Positions 23,301-33,120 of a stretch of DNA of 64,000 nt are shown piece by piece. Position numbers and translations under genes: made by a program. The stretch is from positions 1 to 64,000 of the forward strand of contig JAKCPI010005090.1 of NCBI GenBank assembly GCA_023213315.1. Reading direction: 5' to 3'. Position 1 is the first letter of the stretch. Every line of letters starts with the position of its first letter. Origin of the DNA: Euborellia annulipes. Taxonomy: Eukaryota; Arthropoda; Insecta; Dermaptera; Anisolabididae. The notes under the pieces were generated by a model. That model was given only the letters and a program-made list of their open reading frames with translations. It did not search any database and had not been told where the DNA came from.

Positions 23301-25611
23301 TCTTGGAAAATATTGGAGAAATCCTCCAGGAGCTACAAAAGGAGTCATCCCCTCGGGAACCAGTTCATATGTATCCATATATTTAGGTATCCTTTCTGAT
23401 TATTATACTATCTCCATGCATTTAGTTTATAAGTTGTTCTTTCAGATAAAGTGTTAAGCCCTGTTTTGGTCGCTGTTCAATCTGTACCTTCTTCCGTTGC
23501 GCAAGAAACTCTCGCTTCTCGAGTAATGAGTATAGTATGTGAAGCTTGGCTTGATCATATATACATGCAACGAATTAAATTTAGGTAAGGATATATTGAT
23601 TAAATATAAATTCAAAAGTATGTACAGTAGATAAATATATAGACTATATCGGACCCTGTTATGCAGTGGTGTGTCAAAGACCAAAAAATTCAAAATTGAG
23701 TTAAGCACGGAATATTGTTTCAAATGCTTTAATTAATAGTATTTTTACTATGAAATATGTCATAAAAAAATTATATTTAATGTTACTTGTCACAATTGAC
23801 AAGAAAAATTACATATAATCCAAGTTTGTAAACAAAAAACTTTATTGTTGATTTTCTCAAAAGCTCAATGTTTGGTCTTTGACACACCATTGCATAACAG
23901 GGTCCATATATAAGTGTTGTCGAGATGATAAATTCTTTGTCCCCATTTTATTGATAAAATACTGTATTTATATTTTTCCTCCAATAATATATTGTTATTT
24001 TATGTAAAGGAAGATGAGCAGGAGCAGCCAAAAATAAAAGGCCGTCGATTATTTACAATCCAGCGAGACATTTCGGGAAAACTTTTATTCTGCCATCATC
24101 ATCAGTCTTTTTTAAATTGTGTAAGTCCCGGAGTTGTCAAATGGGCCCTATACATTATTATGTATTATATAGTAATTTATTATATTATATATTATTGTAA
24201 ATAGTAATATAATACATAATGAATGTATTATCCCCATTTGACAACTCCGGGACATACACAATTTAAAAGACTGACGATGGGAGAATAAACTTTTCCCGAA
24301 ACGTCTCACTGAATGTTGTAAATAATCGGGGGCCTTTTAATTTTGACTGGACCTGCTCATCTCCCTTTACATAAACCAACAGCCGGTGACTTCATTGAAT
24401 TACTGTAATTTTATTTATTAATTATTTTTAGTGAACGAGGAGCTCTTCAATTATTGGCCGATTTTGGAGGAGTTCCTGGATGGTTATCTAACCAGAGTTG
24501 CCTTAAATCTCCCTTACTTGAAATTTTGCAAACCCATCAGGTATTATATACTAATAAAAGTTCAGGGGGGTAAAGCGAGAGAGATGAGGCCGGACATAGG
24601 CTACTTGAACAAAAAAGACAAGACCAGACAGAATTGCACCAATTCCAAAAAAAGTACTAGTACTTTACTGATGTACTTTTTTAGGGTTTTTCCATTTTCT
24701 CAAAATTCGCTCCACCAAAATTGTTTAAAATTCAAAAATCAATTATTTTTTACATGCTCTTTAAAATGTATATTCTCATTTTGCCCTAAAAGTGTTTTGA
24801 AGTACACTTTACTCTTGTACTTTATAGGAACATTTAAAAAATTTTTTTTTTAAAGTTGTATGTTGTGCGACAGTCACACCAGATTTTTAGACAATGCATG
24901 CAGACACTAATGAGTTTGCCAATATTGTCATAACTTGTAACTATTGTCATAAGATGGCCTAATTAAAGCCGAAACGTTTTCTTTTATTGAGATTTTCATT
25001 CATTAGAGACTCCTCTGTCTGGTTGCAATTCTCTCTAATATTAATCTAATCGTTGAACAGCCACTTCTCATATCAACATCGTTAATAAACTTTTGTCTAA
25101 TTATAGTAAATTTTAGGTTCTAAGACGTTGTGAAGGAGTTGCTCGATTATTATTACGCCTTCCTGGGGAAAGAATTGATATGGATGCCGTAGTGCCAATA
25201 ACACAAACAAAACCTCAAAAGAAGAAACCTCAAAGAAAAGGTACATCATGAAAAACACTTAAAAACACAAAACTGAAAGATGCAGGCAAATGCGCATACA
25301 TTTTAACATTTAGAAATTGCCCTTGGTATAATAAACTTACAATCTCTTTAGTAAACATTTTTATTCAAGTTATATTTTAATGAATGTCTAGATTCAGAAA
25401 ATGAAACGAGCTTTTTGTTTGAAACAACTAAACCTTTATTCAGGAAAAAAATAAAAAGATCTAGCTAATAAATATTTTTTTTTCTTTAGGATCGGATTCA
25501 CCTCCTCCCGTGGAAGCTTTAATGCCTGCCGAGATGTATGTGCCTAATCAAGAACAATGGCTTGAATTGAGAGCGTCAACAACACGCAAAAAATGTCTTA
25601 CTTGTTGCTAA
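18009..25611 (+). CDS. CCDC142: CCDC142-like protein (5' exon not found)
   Basis: Twelve exons join in frame with GT/AG borders: 18009-18274, 19141-19279, 19357-19514, 19630-19844, 21086-21274, 22577-22689, 22769-23164, 23221-23386, 23446-23584, 24432-24540, 25117-25240 and 25500-25611, ending in TAA. They encode about 706 residues, close to the roughly 750 of vertebrate CCDC142, so little of the N-terminus is missing. The identification rests on C-terminal landmarks recalled from the family: EAWLDH, GALQLLADFGGVPG, then a short linker and EQWLELR. The protein is mostly helical and leucine-rich with conserved tryptophans (LWWSSGRCLG, WACEKARKLANGW). It ends in KCLTCC, a cysteine-rich tail that might be lipidated. 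Function is poorly defined in any animal. The first exon should lie between 16560 and 18000 or further upstream, but I could not recognise it. A possible poly-A signal AATAAA is near 25652. Confidence 0.85.
18325..19055 (+). repeat. R1 copy in CCDC142 intron 1
   Basis: It begins AATCTGGTGTGACTGG and ends with TACTTTCTC, TA-rich loop, GAGAAAGTA. It carries the GGCAACAATTTCTCC, GTACTAGT and GGATTCAGGGGACC blocks in standard order. It is interrupted by the MITE at 18615-18826, so R1 arrived first. Confidence 0.65.
18615..18826. mobile_element. TA-flanked MITE nested in R1
   Basis: CAATGAGCGCCACAATTAAG and TGTGGCACTCACTG are inverted termini, and TA lies on each side. Inner arms also pair (AGTATATGATGTAAAGTAAAA region). 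It resembles family T in its termini but has a different body. Confidence 0.65.
19970..20400. repeat. Homopolymer-rich stretch
   Basis: Long A, T, C and G runs follow one another with almost no complex sequence, inside the intron after CCDC142 exon 4 (19630-19844). The lysine/tryptophan-rich frame through it is meaningless. As at 9100-9880, I suspect a poor consensus over a simple or palindromic region. Confidence 0.45.
20494..20675. mobile_element. MITE with 35-bp inverted ends
   Basis: AGGCTGAACGCACATCAATT (continuing GAGCAAAAACGTTTTT) is mirrored by AAAACGTTTTTGCTCAATTA then GTGTGCGTTCAGCCT. It is 182 bp with no frame, in a CCDC142 intron. Confidence 0.7.
21285..21720 (-). pseudogene. Mariner transposase 3' fragment
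   Basis: A minus-strand frame ending at 21410 carries the familiar mariner C-terminus (AEGIEKLAKAYDKCLNL, then GDYVEK and stop). It is followed by a terminus CAAGGGTCATTCGGAAAGT (21291-21309, plus strand) like a mariner inverted repeat. The catalytic DDD region is absent, so this is a truncated, inactive copy in a CCDC142 intron. Confidence 0.8.
21979..22165. mobile_element. MITE with AAAGGCCTCCATACA ends
   Basis: AAAGGCCTCCATACA at the left and TGTATGGAGGCCTTT at the right are perfect inverted repeats. The interior is also largely self-complementary (CCTCAAGG and CCTTGAGG motifs). It is in a CCDC142 intron. Confidence 0.7.
22270..22484. mobile_element. TA-flanked MITE, family T, copy 2
   Basis: Same CAGTGAGGG(A)CAATATTAAG termini and self-complementary halves as copy 1 at 17469, between TA dinucleotides. 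It ends 92 bp before the 22577 exon of CCDC142. Confidence 0.75.
23651..23905. mobile_element. MITE with GGACCCTGTTATGCA ends
   Basis: GGACCCTGTTATGCAGTGGT and ACCATTGCATAACAGGGTCC are inverted, and the repeat continues into GTGTGTCAAAGACC. It is about 255 bp, AT-rich inside, and flanked by TATA sequence. It is in a CCDC142 intron. Confidence 0.7.
24005..24375. mobile_element. Foldback with two hammerhead-like cores
   Basis: Arms at about 24005-24150 and 24235-24375 mirror each other, from the outer AAAGGAAGATGAGCAGG and CCTGCTCATCTCCCTTT inwards. Each arm carries the core. On the plus strand 24271-24305 reads CTGACGATGGGA, a loop, then TCCCGAAACGTC. The minus-strand partner is at about 24105-24066. 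The outer right end has ACCAACAGCC. Confidence 0.65.
24634..24887 (-). repeat. R1 5' part, inverted
   Basis: Read on the minus strand it starts AATCTGGTGTGACTG and runs through the GAATATACATTTTAAAGAGC block to the GTACTAGTACTTTTTT motif. The 3' half, including the terminal hairpin, is missing. Confidence 0.6.
24940..25080 (+). mobile_element. Solo hammerhead-like repeat fragment
   Basis: CATAAGATGGCCTAATTAAAGCC leads into GCCGAAACGTTTTC, then a single arm ending TTGAACAGCCACTTCTC. The inverted partner arm is missing, so this looks like a half element. It lies 37 bp before a CCDC142 exon. Confidence 0.45.
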
Positions 25612-25964
25612 ATATTGTTTTTAATTTAAATTTAAGACACCCAATTATCTCCAATAAATACTTTCTCTTACCTATATGTATATGTTGTTATTATTATTAT
25701 TATTTGAAATTCCTATCGGGATCCCCGTTTATTTACCCGAGGTGCTTTCGCGCACTTGGATCGCCCAGTCCGTAACGGTATTCCCCACTTCGCTACCCTC
25801 AAAGCCTTTGCAAATACTGAAATTTTTGATCCATTTCAGATGAAACGTGTGAATGAAAAGTGATTCGAGTCGCTTTCAACTTTAGTTGGCCAACTAAAAT
25901 TGATTAACAAAAGTTGACTAGTGAGAACGAGCCTTAAGGCATTCACAATGTGTAAGAAGGGCAG

Positions 25965-26035
25965 TTCCCACACAATTTTCTTTTACCTTCGGTAAATGAA
26001 AGTTTTGTTCTGTGCTTGTCATACCAGATTTATAT
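25965..26035 (+). repeat. R1 5' end fragment
   Basis: Short piece with TTACCTTCGGTAAATGAAAG and GTGCTTGTCATACCAGATTT, the paired ends that open R1 copies. The rest of 26040-26600 is AT-rich, with a weak tRNA-like patch near 26195-26270 that I cannot fold convincingly. Confidence 0.4.
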
Positions 26036-26610
26036 AAATTTTGTAAGAAACGATTCAAATTTTAAGAGAATAAAGCGTCCTTTTTTGGAAGGCCTGAGGT
26101 TATAACAATATACACAATTTTTATTTTTTATCGGGCTGCTTTATAATTTCATCTTTTTACAATTCTGTTTGAGGTATTTTGTTCTTGTTTGGAAGGATAG
26201 CCGAGTCATTTAGATAAGACAACGTTACTAGGAGGCACCACGTAAAGGTTCCTTCCAAGTCCCCCGAAAATTATCTTCATCTTCTTTTAAAGCCCTTCGA
26301 TCCAGTGAATAAATGGCCTTACTCTAGCAGCTTGTGGTCATTTAAAAAAAAGTTTATTTTTCACTGTATCTTGAAAGTGGTAGAAAATAAAAAGAAACGA
26401 ATTCTAGGACTTTCTTCGATCTACTAGTATTTTAATATTAGTAAATGATGTCCAAATGATTTAGAGAAAGTTTCTTGAATGAGGTGGCGAATAGCTAAGA
26501 AGGACAAACTACAGATTAAGGAACTGTGAAGGAGGAATGTTAGCTCGTACGTTGTTCGAGAAATCTCGATCGAAAGGTGCCCTCCAGTAAAAGACACAAA
26601 TGAGTCAATT

Positions 26611-26790
26611 TCAATTCTTGAATGTTGGAATTTTTACGTGGATGAAATTTTCTTTTCTTCTAAGTAATTCAACTTCAGCTTCGAGCAACTTCTGCTCGAC
26701 TTGTTTCAATTTTATCACAGGAAATAATTTGCAAAATGTATGAGTGAGTGGTATATATAATATAATTCTTTTCTGGGCGGTTTTTTGCTT
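26611..26790 (-). CDS. Possible last exon, coiled coil (unrecognised)
   Basis: A minus-strand frame ends with a strongly helical, charged stretch (KLKQVEQKLLEAEVELLRRK), then HVKIPTFKN and stop. The heptad spacing of leucines and valines suggests a short coiled coil. Codons are ordinary compared with the surrounding AT-rich DNA. It may be the 3' exon of a gene whose other exons I could not identify, or the tail of an old transposase with a Myb-like head. It lies beyond the stop of the small membrane protein gene (27951) and could belong to a longer isoform of that locus. Confidence 0.3.
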   Translation of the reverse strand, partial: KQKTAQKRIILYIPLTHTFCKLFPVIKLKQVEQKLLEAEVELLRRKENFIHVKIPTFKN

Positions 26791-27419
26791 GAGGATCGAA
26801 ATTGTCAATTTTCTGAGATTTCATTCATGTTTTCTATATTTTAGAAGATCATCTACAAGTTATCTGAAATGACCACTTCTTTCGTCGCACTTTTGGATAA
26901 ATATTATTATTTATTTGTGAAAATGAGTCGTCCTAAAAAAAAATTAAATAAGTATTGACTCTAATCAGTTAATTATGAGAATATCAAGTTAGTGAACTAT
27001 TTACCTTTCATTTGTGAGATTTTTTCTCTTTTCTCACACAAATATTCCCTAATTAAAAGTAAACACCAAAAAAATTATCTATTTTAGTTTCCCAACAATA
27101 ATTATTTACTTATGGAAAATATTTAAATGTCTCAATTGTGTTATAATAAACATGTTATAATTCCTGACCTGGAAAAAAATTTTAATTAGCCTTAATTCTA
27201 ATCAGTTAATTTATAAGAATTATGAATTAGTGTTCTAATTTATTTGTTTTACCTTAAATTTCCCAAAAAATATTGAAAATTTTCTCTTTTCTCTCACTTT
27301 TTTACACTCACATAAACCTAAATAAACACCAAAAAAGATATCTTCATCTACTACAACAAAAACTGTATGTAGTAAATGAAATTAATAAAAAAAGAACAGC
27401 AAGAAGGTTTTAAATAATT

Positions 27420-27515
27420 AATTATCCCTTGCTTGCCGAATACAAATAATATATATATATATATATATATATTTGATGAATATATATATATATATATATA
27501 TATTTTTAAACCGTG
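27420..27515. repeat. TA microsatellite
   Basis: Two (TA)n tracts flank TTTGATGAA. They lie in the presumed 3' untranslated region of the small membrane protein gene. From 26820 to 27420 I see only AT-rich sequence. Confidence 0.8.
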
Positions 27516-27950
27516 AACCGGGAATCTGATGAAATCTTATCAGTGAGAATGAGTGTGATTTTTTGGATTACGAGCAAACGAGTGCGGGGGCTAATTTGGA
27601 AGAGATCCTACCTAGCCTAACACAAAATACGAAGGCAATAGAGAGAGATTTGTAACCCCGTCTCCACCATCAGATCGGTGGAGCCCTCGGGTTCCTAGCC
27701 TCAAGGATTGCAATTTTGACCCTCCAGGCTATTCCTGAAGAAACGGCAACCCTTCCCTGACTCGCTTTACTCATAGAGCCACCTCAAACCCACCCTCAAA
27801 GATACTAAAAGATATCAGACTCCCGATGCGTCAACAAAAGACGTCTTTTCGCAAAACACAAGAACACTTGGAACCTGGGCTTCGATCTTTCAATCAGTTC
27901 TGACCACATCTCCTTTTAAATGGAATAAATCAACGAGAATATGGTTCATT

Positions 27951-29251
27951 TTAGCTCTCCATTTGGATTCTAAATTAAAGAACAAATCAAGGGATTCTAA
28001 CAAAACGAACTAGCTAAAAGATAATACACACCTGAAGCTAATAACAACAACTATCCAACAGAGGGCTAAAATGAAAGTATTCACGTTGGTTTTTCCACTA
28101 TTAGATTCACGAGGAGAGGCTACAGGTTCAAAAAAAAATCCCTCTCGTTAGCATGGTGCACCCTCTGCCCCTCTAGATTTAAATCTTTAAACTACATTTA
28201 ACGTATAAAAATAAATTTTCTAAATTATAAATATCAAAAAGTGAATACAATTAAATTTGTATTCGTTTAGCAATCACACCTTAAGCCCTGGGTATTTTGA
28301 AGATGATAATGAAATCCCGCAGCGGAAGAGGCTCTTTCTCTGTGTCAGCTAAAAAAAGTACATCCTCAAAAGCTAATCTAATCTACCCCCTTTAATATTC
28401 TTGCACCATGCTTAATATACCTTTGTTCTGTTGACCCTCAGGAATCTGTAACAAAAAAGAAAAAAATGAAATTAGAATAACATCATTTATATATTTTTGG
28501 ATTTATGTGTGTATGTCTAGAGAATAAAATATTTACCTCCTAAGGGGTTGACGGTCGCTCGAAGCCCCTTGCCCGGCACTCGTAGAGCTGATCCATCCCT
28601 GCACTCGTAGAGCTGATCCAGTTGATTGCACTAGGTGAACACTTAACACTTAACACTGAGCACTGATCACACTTACACTGGGGAAACACACACCTGCAAA
28701 AGAGAAATTGTTTAAGAATCTATCCCTTAGAGGTGTAGCAATCTAATCAGTGGCGTCATTTCAACTTTTTTCTTGGGGGGGGCAAATTTTTTCTTGGGGG
28801 GGGGGGCAAACATTTTTTTTTTTCTTAAAATTTACTTACAAATGGGTACTCAAATTTAGCCAAAACATATTTAATTTAATTAATTGTTTAATTTTGTACA
28901 GTTTGTATACTCGTAGATGTATTTTGGACCATTTTATTTAGAATAATATAAAATTTTATAAAAATCAGAGCCCTTGGGGGGGGGGGGCAAATGCCCCCCC
29001 TGCCACCCCCCCAAATGACCCCACTGAATCTAATGAAATCAATTGTTCTTTATGATTTTATAAATAAAGTTTAAGGAAGTACGGTGTCCAGGGATTTATC
29101 TCCAAATAATGCATTTCTCGCGAAAACCTTTTATTCTAATCTATAGTCTGATCCTTAATGAATGTATCTAACTATAAAATGTAAATGTACTTACCAAAAT
29201 GTAGAAATTATAGGAATCCTGTGCCTGAGCGACATGTGCCCTGTTATCCAT
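27951..29251 (-). CDS. Small single-pass membrane protein, 62 aa (novel)
   Basis: Four minus-strand coding segments fit together in phase: 29251-29195 (ATG, 19 codons, donor G|GTAAGT), 28445-28421 (25 nt), 28119-28032 (88 nt) and 27969-27951 (TAA). All borders are GT/AG with pyrimidine tracts. The product has a polar N-terminus (MDNRAHVAQAQDSY...), a Ser/Asn/Lys linker, one hydrophobic helix at about residues 42-56 (TFILALCWIVVVISF), then Arg and a five-residue tail. With no signal peptide it would be a tail-anchored or single-span microprotein. ATG 29251 has a good context (GACATGG), after a ten-codon upstream ORF in the same exon. The exon holding the ATG starts after an acceptor at 29330/29329, so a 5' non-coding exon exists upstream. 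I do not recognise the family. Its size and layout resemble small regulators of membrane pumps, but nothing in the sequence proves that. Confidence 0.6.
28280..28348 (-). other. Optional cassette exon of the small membrane protein gene
   Basis: TTTTTTAG|CTGACACAG opens and CTTAAG|GTGTGA closes a 69-nt exon. Spliced after the 25-nt exon it continues the frame for about 20 codons and then stops (TAA). The result would be a short soluble isoform without the membrane helix. Skipping it gives the 62-residue form. Confidence 0.4.
28537..28693 (-). other. Optional exon with internal direct repeat
   Basis: TCTCTTTTGCAG|GTGTGTG opens and TTAGGAG|GTAAAT closes a 157-nt segment. It carries two direct copies of GGATCAGCTCTACGAGTGC and a GTGTTAA triplet array. 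After the ATG exon it would stop within six codons. It could be a poison exon or an alternative first exon. Confidence 0.35.
28748..29026. mobile_element. hAT-like MITE
   Basis: CAGTGGCGTCATTT and AAATGACCCCACTG are inverted termini of a 279-bp element. The 8-bp target duplication AATCTAAT is exact (28740-28747 and 29027-29034). It lies in the intron after the ATG exon of the small membrane protein gene. A decayed relative is at about 54740-54830. Confidence 0.85.
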
Positions 29252-29439
29252 GTCAAGCCCTCTCTGCACGACTAAAGGCGATGCTTAAAGATCGAGCGGA
29301 CAAGCGCAGGCAGGCATTAGCAGGTTAAACTAGAAAGAAAATAAAAAAGAGAGAATTACGAAAAATCTTCATCTCATAAGTATATAGCTCCGGGTTGACC
29401 TAGTCGGAGCTCGGTCTTTTTTTATAAAATTGTAAAAAA

Positions 29440-29600
29440 CTAAAAAAAGTACACCAGTAAAGTACGGGTACCCGAGGGGCGCAGTTTGATTTGTATAGAA
29501 GAAATAAGAAAATATTTAAAATTTGAAAGAAATCCTTATAGGGAATTTTGAGAAAATTAGAAAAAACTAAAAAGTTTAAAATTTGAAAAAATCGTTTGAG
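29440..29600. repeat. R1-like fragment
   Basis: Contains AAAAAGTACACCAGTAAAGTA and the TTTTGAGAAAATTAGAAAAAACT block of R1 in scrambled order. The rest of 29340-29700 is AT-rich. Confidence 0.35.
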
Positions 29601-29705
29601 CCGTTTTCGAGAACTGATATGCTTATATATAAACAAACAAACATACAAATAAACGTACATTGCTCGTTTGACGAGATAAGATAAGATACGATACACGTAT
29701 ATATA

Positions 29706-31089
29706 TTAGGGATATGACTTTTCGACTTTTTTTTTTTAAAAAGATTTCCTGTATCACGACTCAATGAACTTTTGCCTATTAATGACTATAATAACGTTTA
29801 TTCCATGAAACTATTAAAAAAGGTCACGCACAAACCACTTTGAAATTTTAGGTTGAATAGTCGCAGTCTTGTATAAGCTGGTATATAAGGGAGGTGTTCA
29901 AAGCGAGTAGTTGAGTTTTAATTAGCTTAATTTGCTTAATTTGGTGTCAATTATAACTTTCAGAACCCTCTAGAAAATCCTGGGGGGAGGGGGGGGGTAA
30001 GGGAACCTCTGGGAAGGGGTAAGCCAAAATCATAGCTATATATTTTATTTTTCTAATAAAGATTTAATGATAAATTATATCAATTCTATTTATAAAAGCA
30101 AATTTTAGTATTTTTTTTTATTATTCTAAATAAAAGCAGGCGATGATCGGCTGCAGCAAATGTTCGAAGAGAAAGGTACCCCAAACCCAAGTTTATTAGT
30201 TGCCAGCTCCATGTGCTGGATCTCTTTATACTTGTTGTCATGGGCGATGAGCTCCATGGTTTGACTAAATCACCAAACATCCACTACTTCTTTGTGCAGG
30301 ATTTGATTAGCCATTATAATAAATTGAAAGGAGCCTTCAGCAACGTTAAAACTAAAATTAAGGAAACAGGCGGCTGAAGAGACGACATGAAGTTTCTTTA
30401 CCACCTCACTCGTGTCTTCTGTCACTTCGCTGAGAGGAATGAAATCCCCTTCGTGAAATTTCAACAAATTCGAAATATCAGCAATGCATGCTGGACCTCT
30501 CGTGCCATTCTAGCCCTTCTTTCGTTTATACTGATGCCTGAAATCCGCAAAAGGTTGCGCAAAATTCGTCCATTCATTTCTTACTAATGGGCTGATCATT
30601 AAATCAGCAGCCAATGCTTTCACGTTCAAGATTTTGATGAACTATCTGCAGCTCTGAATCAGCAGAGCTCAATTGCTTGAAAACCCACTGGAAAAAGATG
30701 AATTTCCAATCAGCATTGCCCGAAACAACCAATGCTGTGAGCGTGGGTGCAATCAAAGATATGGAAGAAATCTACTAAGACTCCTCCCTCAACAAGGACA
30801 ACCCCCAGTGAAATTCATCCTCAGCAATGACCTTATCTAGAATATTTGACTTCCTTGTGTCTCTAATGACCCTATATAAGTGAGTCTAAAGCTTGTGTTC
30901 AATTTTGTATCTATTTAGAGTGACTTCAAAAAATCGGCAAAAAATCTGATATATAAAATTTTCAAATCATTTTGTGCGTGACGTTTTTTTATCAAATCAC
31001 CTTGAAAGTAAGATTTTATTCAACCTTTAGTAAAAGTTCATCATGTAATGATACAGGGATACGAGGTTGTAAAAAAGTCATACCCCTAA
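29706..31089 (+). mobile_element. DNA transposon with TTAGGG termini
   Basis: TTAGGGATATGACTTTT at the left is the inverse of AAAAGTCATACCCCTAA at the right, flanked by TA repeats. Sub-terminal GGTCACGCACAAA and TTTGTGCGTGACG also pair. The 1.38-kb unit contains a decayed coding region (about 30100-30840). The TTAGGG termini are shared with the 545-bp MITE at 33795. Confidence 0.7.
30100..30840 (+). pseudogene. Decayed transposon-borne coding sequence
   Basis: The plus-strand translation is protein-like over about 240 codons but broken by several stops and frame changes. Clear pieces are the FFVQDLISHYNKLKGAFSNV region, a following segment rich in His/Phe (HLTRVFCHFAERNEIPFVKF) and NACWTSRAILALLSFILMPE. 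G+C is much higher than in the flanks. I recognise the style of an invertebrate transposon protein but cannot assign a superfamily. Confidence 0.5.
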
Positions 31090-31253
31090 TATATATATAT
31101 ATATATATACAGAGAGAGATCGATGTTTTCCAATAGGAAGATTCACTATTTTACAAAAATATTTTTACGTGTTTTTTTTAAATTTAAGTGTTTTTCTTGA
31201 GCTGTCCATAATGTCCTCTATAAGGGTGAATTTATCAAAATCAATTAAAAATA

Positions 31254-31256
<3 letters not shown>

Positions 31257-31293
<37 letters not shown>

Positions 31294-31671
31294 TATTTTT
31301 GTACTGGCTGTGAGGGTTAACTATTGCTGTTGGAGTGGAGTCAGCCAAAGGAAATAATAAAAAACAATTTTTTCTGTCGACGTGTTTCGAGCGCCAATCA
31401 CGCTCTTCCTCGGGACAGTCTAATGTCAATTTTTACGGATAGTAGTAAAATGAGTATCATTTGACATCAATAAACTTAAGTCAAGTAAAAAATCAAAAAA
31501 GTCAAATAAAATTAAGTCAAGTTCAGTTTATTGATGTCAAATGATACTCATTTTACTACTATCCATAAAAATTGACATTAGACTGTCCCGAGGAAGAGCG
31601 TGATTGGCGCTCGAAACATCGACAGAAAAAATTGTTTTTTATTATTTCCTTTGGCTGACTCCACTTCAACA

Positions 31672-31700
<29 letters not shown>
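31257..31700. mobile_element. Foldback bounded by TA repeats, variant core
   Basis: Arms at about 31330-31490 and 31510-31672 are near-perfect inverted copies (GGAGTGGAGTCAGCC against GGCTGACTCCACTT). Each arm carries CCCGAGGAAGAGCG, a loop, then CGCTCGAAAC. This parallels the hammerhead-like core of the other foldbacks with CCGAGGA in place of CTGANGA. A related half copy is at 46400-46450. (TA)n tracts lie at both edges. Confidence 0.6.
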
Positions 31701-31711
<11 letters not shown>

Positions 31712-33000
31712 AAATCTGGTAGAATGAAACCAGCTTTTAATTAGATCACCTAGTCACTTTATATATATATATTGGTTTGGATCATAAGCAATATTAATAA
31801 ATATAACATTTTTCTATTATATTTTATTTGTTAAACTTTGAGTAAAAAATCCTTGTCTTCAAGCACAAATTGCATACTAATAATAAGTGTCTGTACAGGG
31901 TGGTTACAGAGAAATTATTTGAAATTTCCCTGATAAATTCCAGGTTTTCCAGAGAAATTTTCTATTTTTCCATGATTTAAAATTTTTATTCGTGTAATTA
32001 AAATGACTAGAGTATGTTTTCATCTTTTTTTAACAAAATGAGCAGCCAAAAAACTTTACTTGTATCTTTTAAGCATTAACAAATTTATTTTTTCAATCAA
32101 TGATTGAATAATGCACTTCTTTTCACTGTATGATAATGAATCCAAAAAATATCGATGATGAGACGGTTACTCAATCCCTGATGTCCAGGTTTTTAAGGTT
32201 TTACAGGTCTGTAGTCACCCTGTTTTAACTAAATTGTACTTGAAAATCACAGGATTAGAGACCAAAAGTTGAAGAAATAAAATAAAAGAGAAAATTTTTT
32301 TTATTTATTAATCATGAGAATCAGAGGAATCCATTATATATAAATGGGGATATAAATTCATAAATGATTTTGATAAATCCATTCTCACTTCTTTCAAATT
32401 AGAAAATCATCTTTTATTTGAAATATAAAAATTGATTTTTTCTAAATATATATATATATATATATATACATGAGTATGTCAGCATTATAAATAATCGTTT
32501 AATAATTAAAATAAGAAGCTTAAAAAGGGGAAAAGATGAATATTATCTGATTCCAAAATGAAATCAAAACTATTTGGAAATTTATTTTTTGTGGAAAAAA
32601 TATTTAGGATTACAACTACATCACAATAAGACATCCTATAAATTAATAAAACATACTATCTATTTAAATTTTTAATTAAGAAACAAGTGTAATTAAGAGA
32701 AAGTAAAAAATGAATTATATTAAAATTTTATTACCTGTAATCTGTCAATCTGTCAGTCTGATTTTGATAATTTGGAACACAGTCTATATTTAAAATTCAC
32801 TCACATTTAAGAAAATAATTAGAGAAATTAAAATAAAGAAATGCAATCAAGGAATTATTAAAGAATATAAAGAAATAAGAAATATGAAAAGAGATGAAAG
32901 GTTAACTAGGCAACTTGAGAACTCAAATACACATAAAATGATTTAATTTGTTAGAAATATATATTAAATAATAAAATCATGCGAAATGGATTAATTATCA
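31700..33000. other. AT-rich intergenic or intronic DNA
   Basis: I see no gene, no inverted repeat of note and no recognisable repeat family here, apart from short TA tracts near 31755 and 32450. ATTACAG|GTAATA at about 32734 on the minus strand could be a splice donor of an alternative 5' exon. Confidence 0.4.
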
Positions 33001-33020
33001 AAAGAAATAATATAATTTAC

Positions 33021-33120
33021 CTTTAAACTGAGCTAAAAAAAAAGATGAGATGAGAATTCAGGCCGGCACAATTTTAACATGTCAGAGAAGCTGCCAAAAT
33101 GGACGACCAACACTTTGACA
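33021..33120 (-). promoter_or_regulatory. Likely first non-coding exon and promoter
   Basis: On the minus strand, a G+C-richer stretch (GTCGTCCATTTTGGCAGC, GTGCCGGCCTGAATTC) ends in CAGTTTAAAG|GTAAAT, a good donor at 33021. This is a plausible start for the small membrane protein gene, whose ATG exon begins after an acceptor at 29330/29329. The composite transposon begins at 33126, immediately upstream, so it may supply or have displaced the promoter. Confidence 0.35.

Noticed and set aside
31169..31429. Open frames with isoleucine/tyrosine repeats
   Set aside because: They translate a TA microsatellite and one foldback arm.
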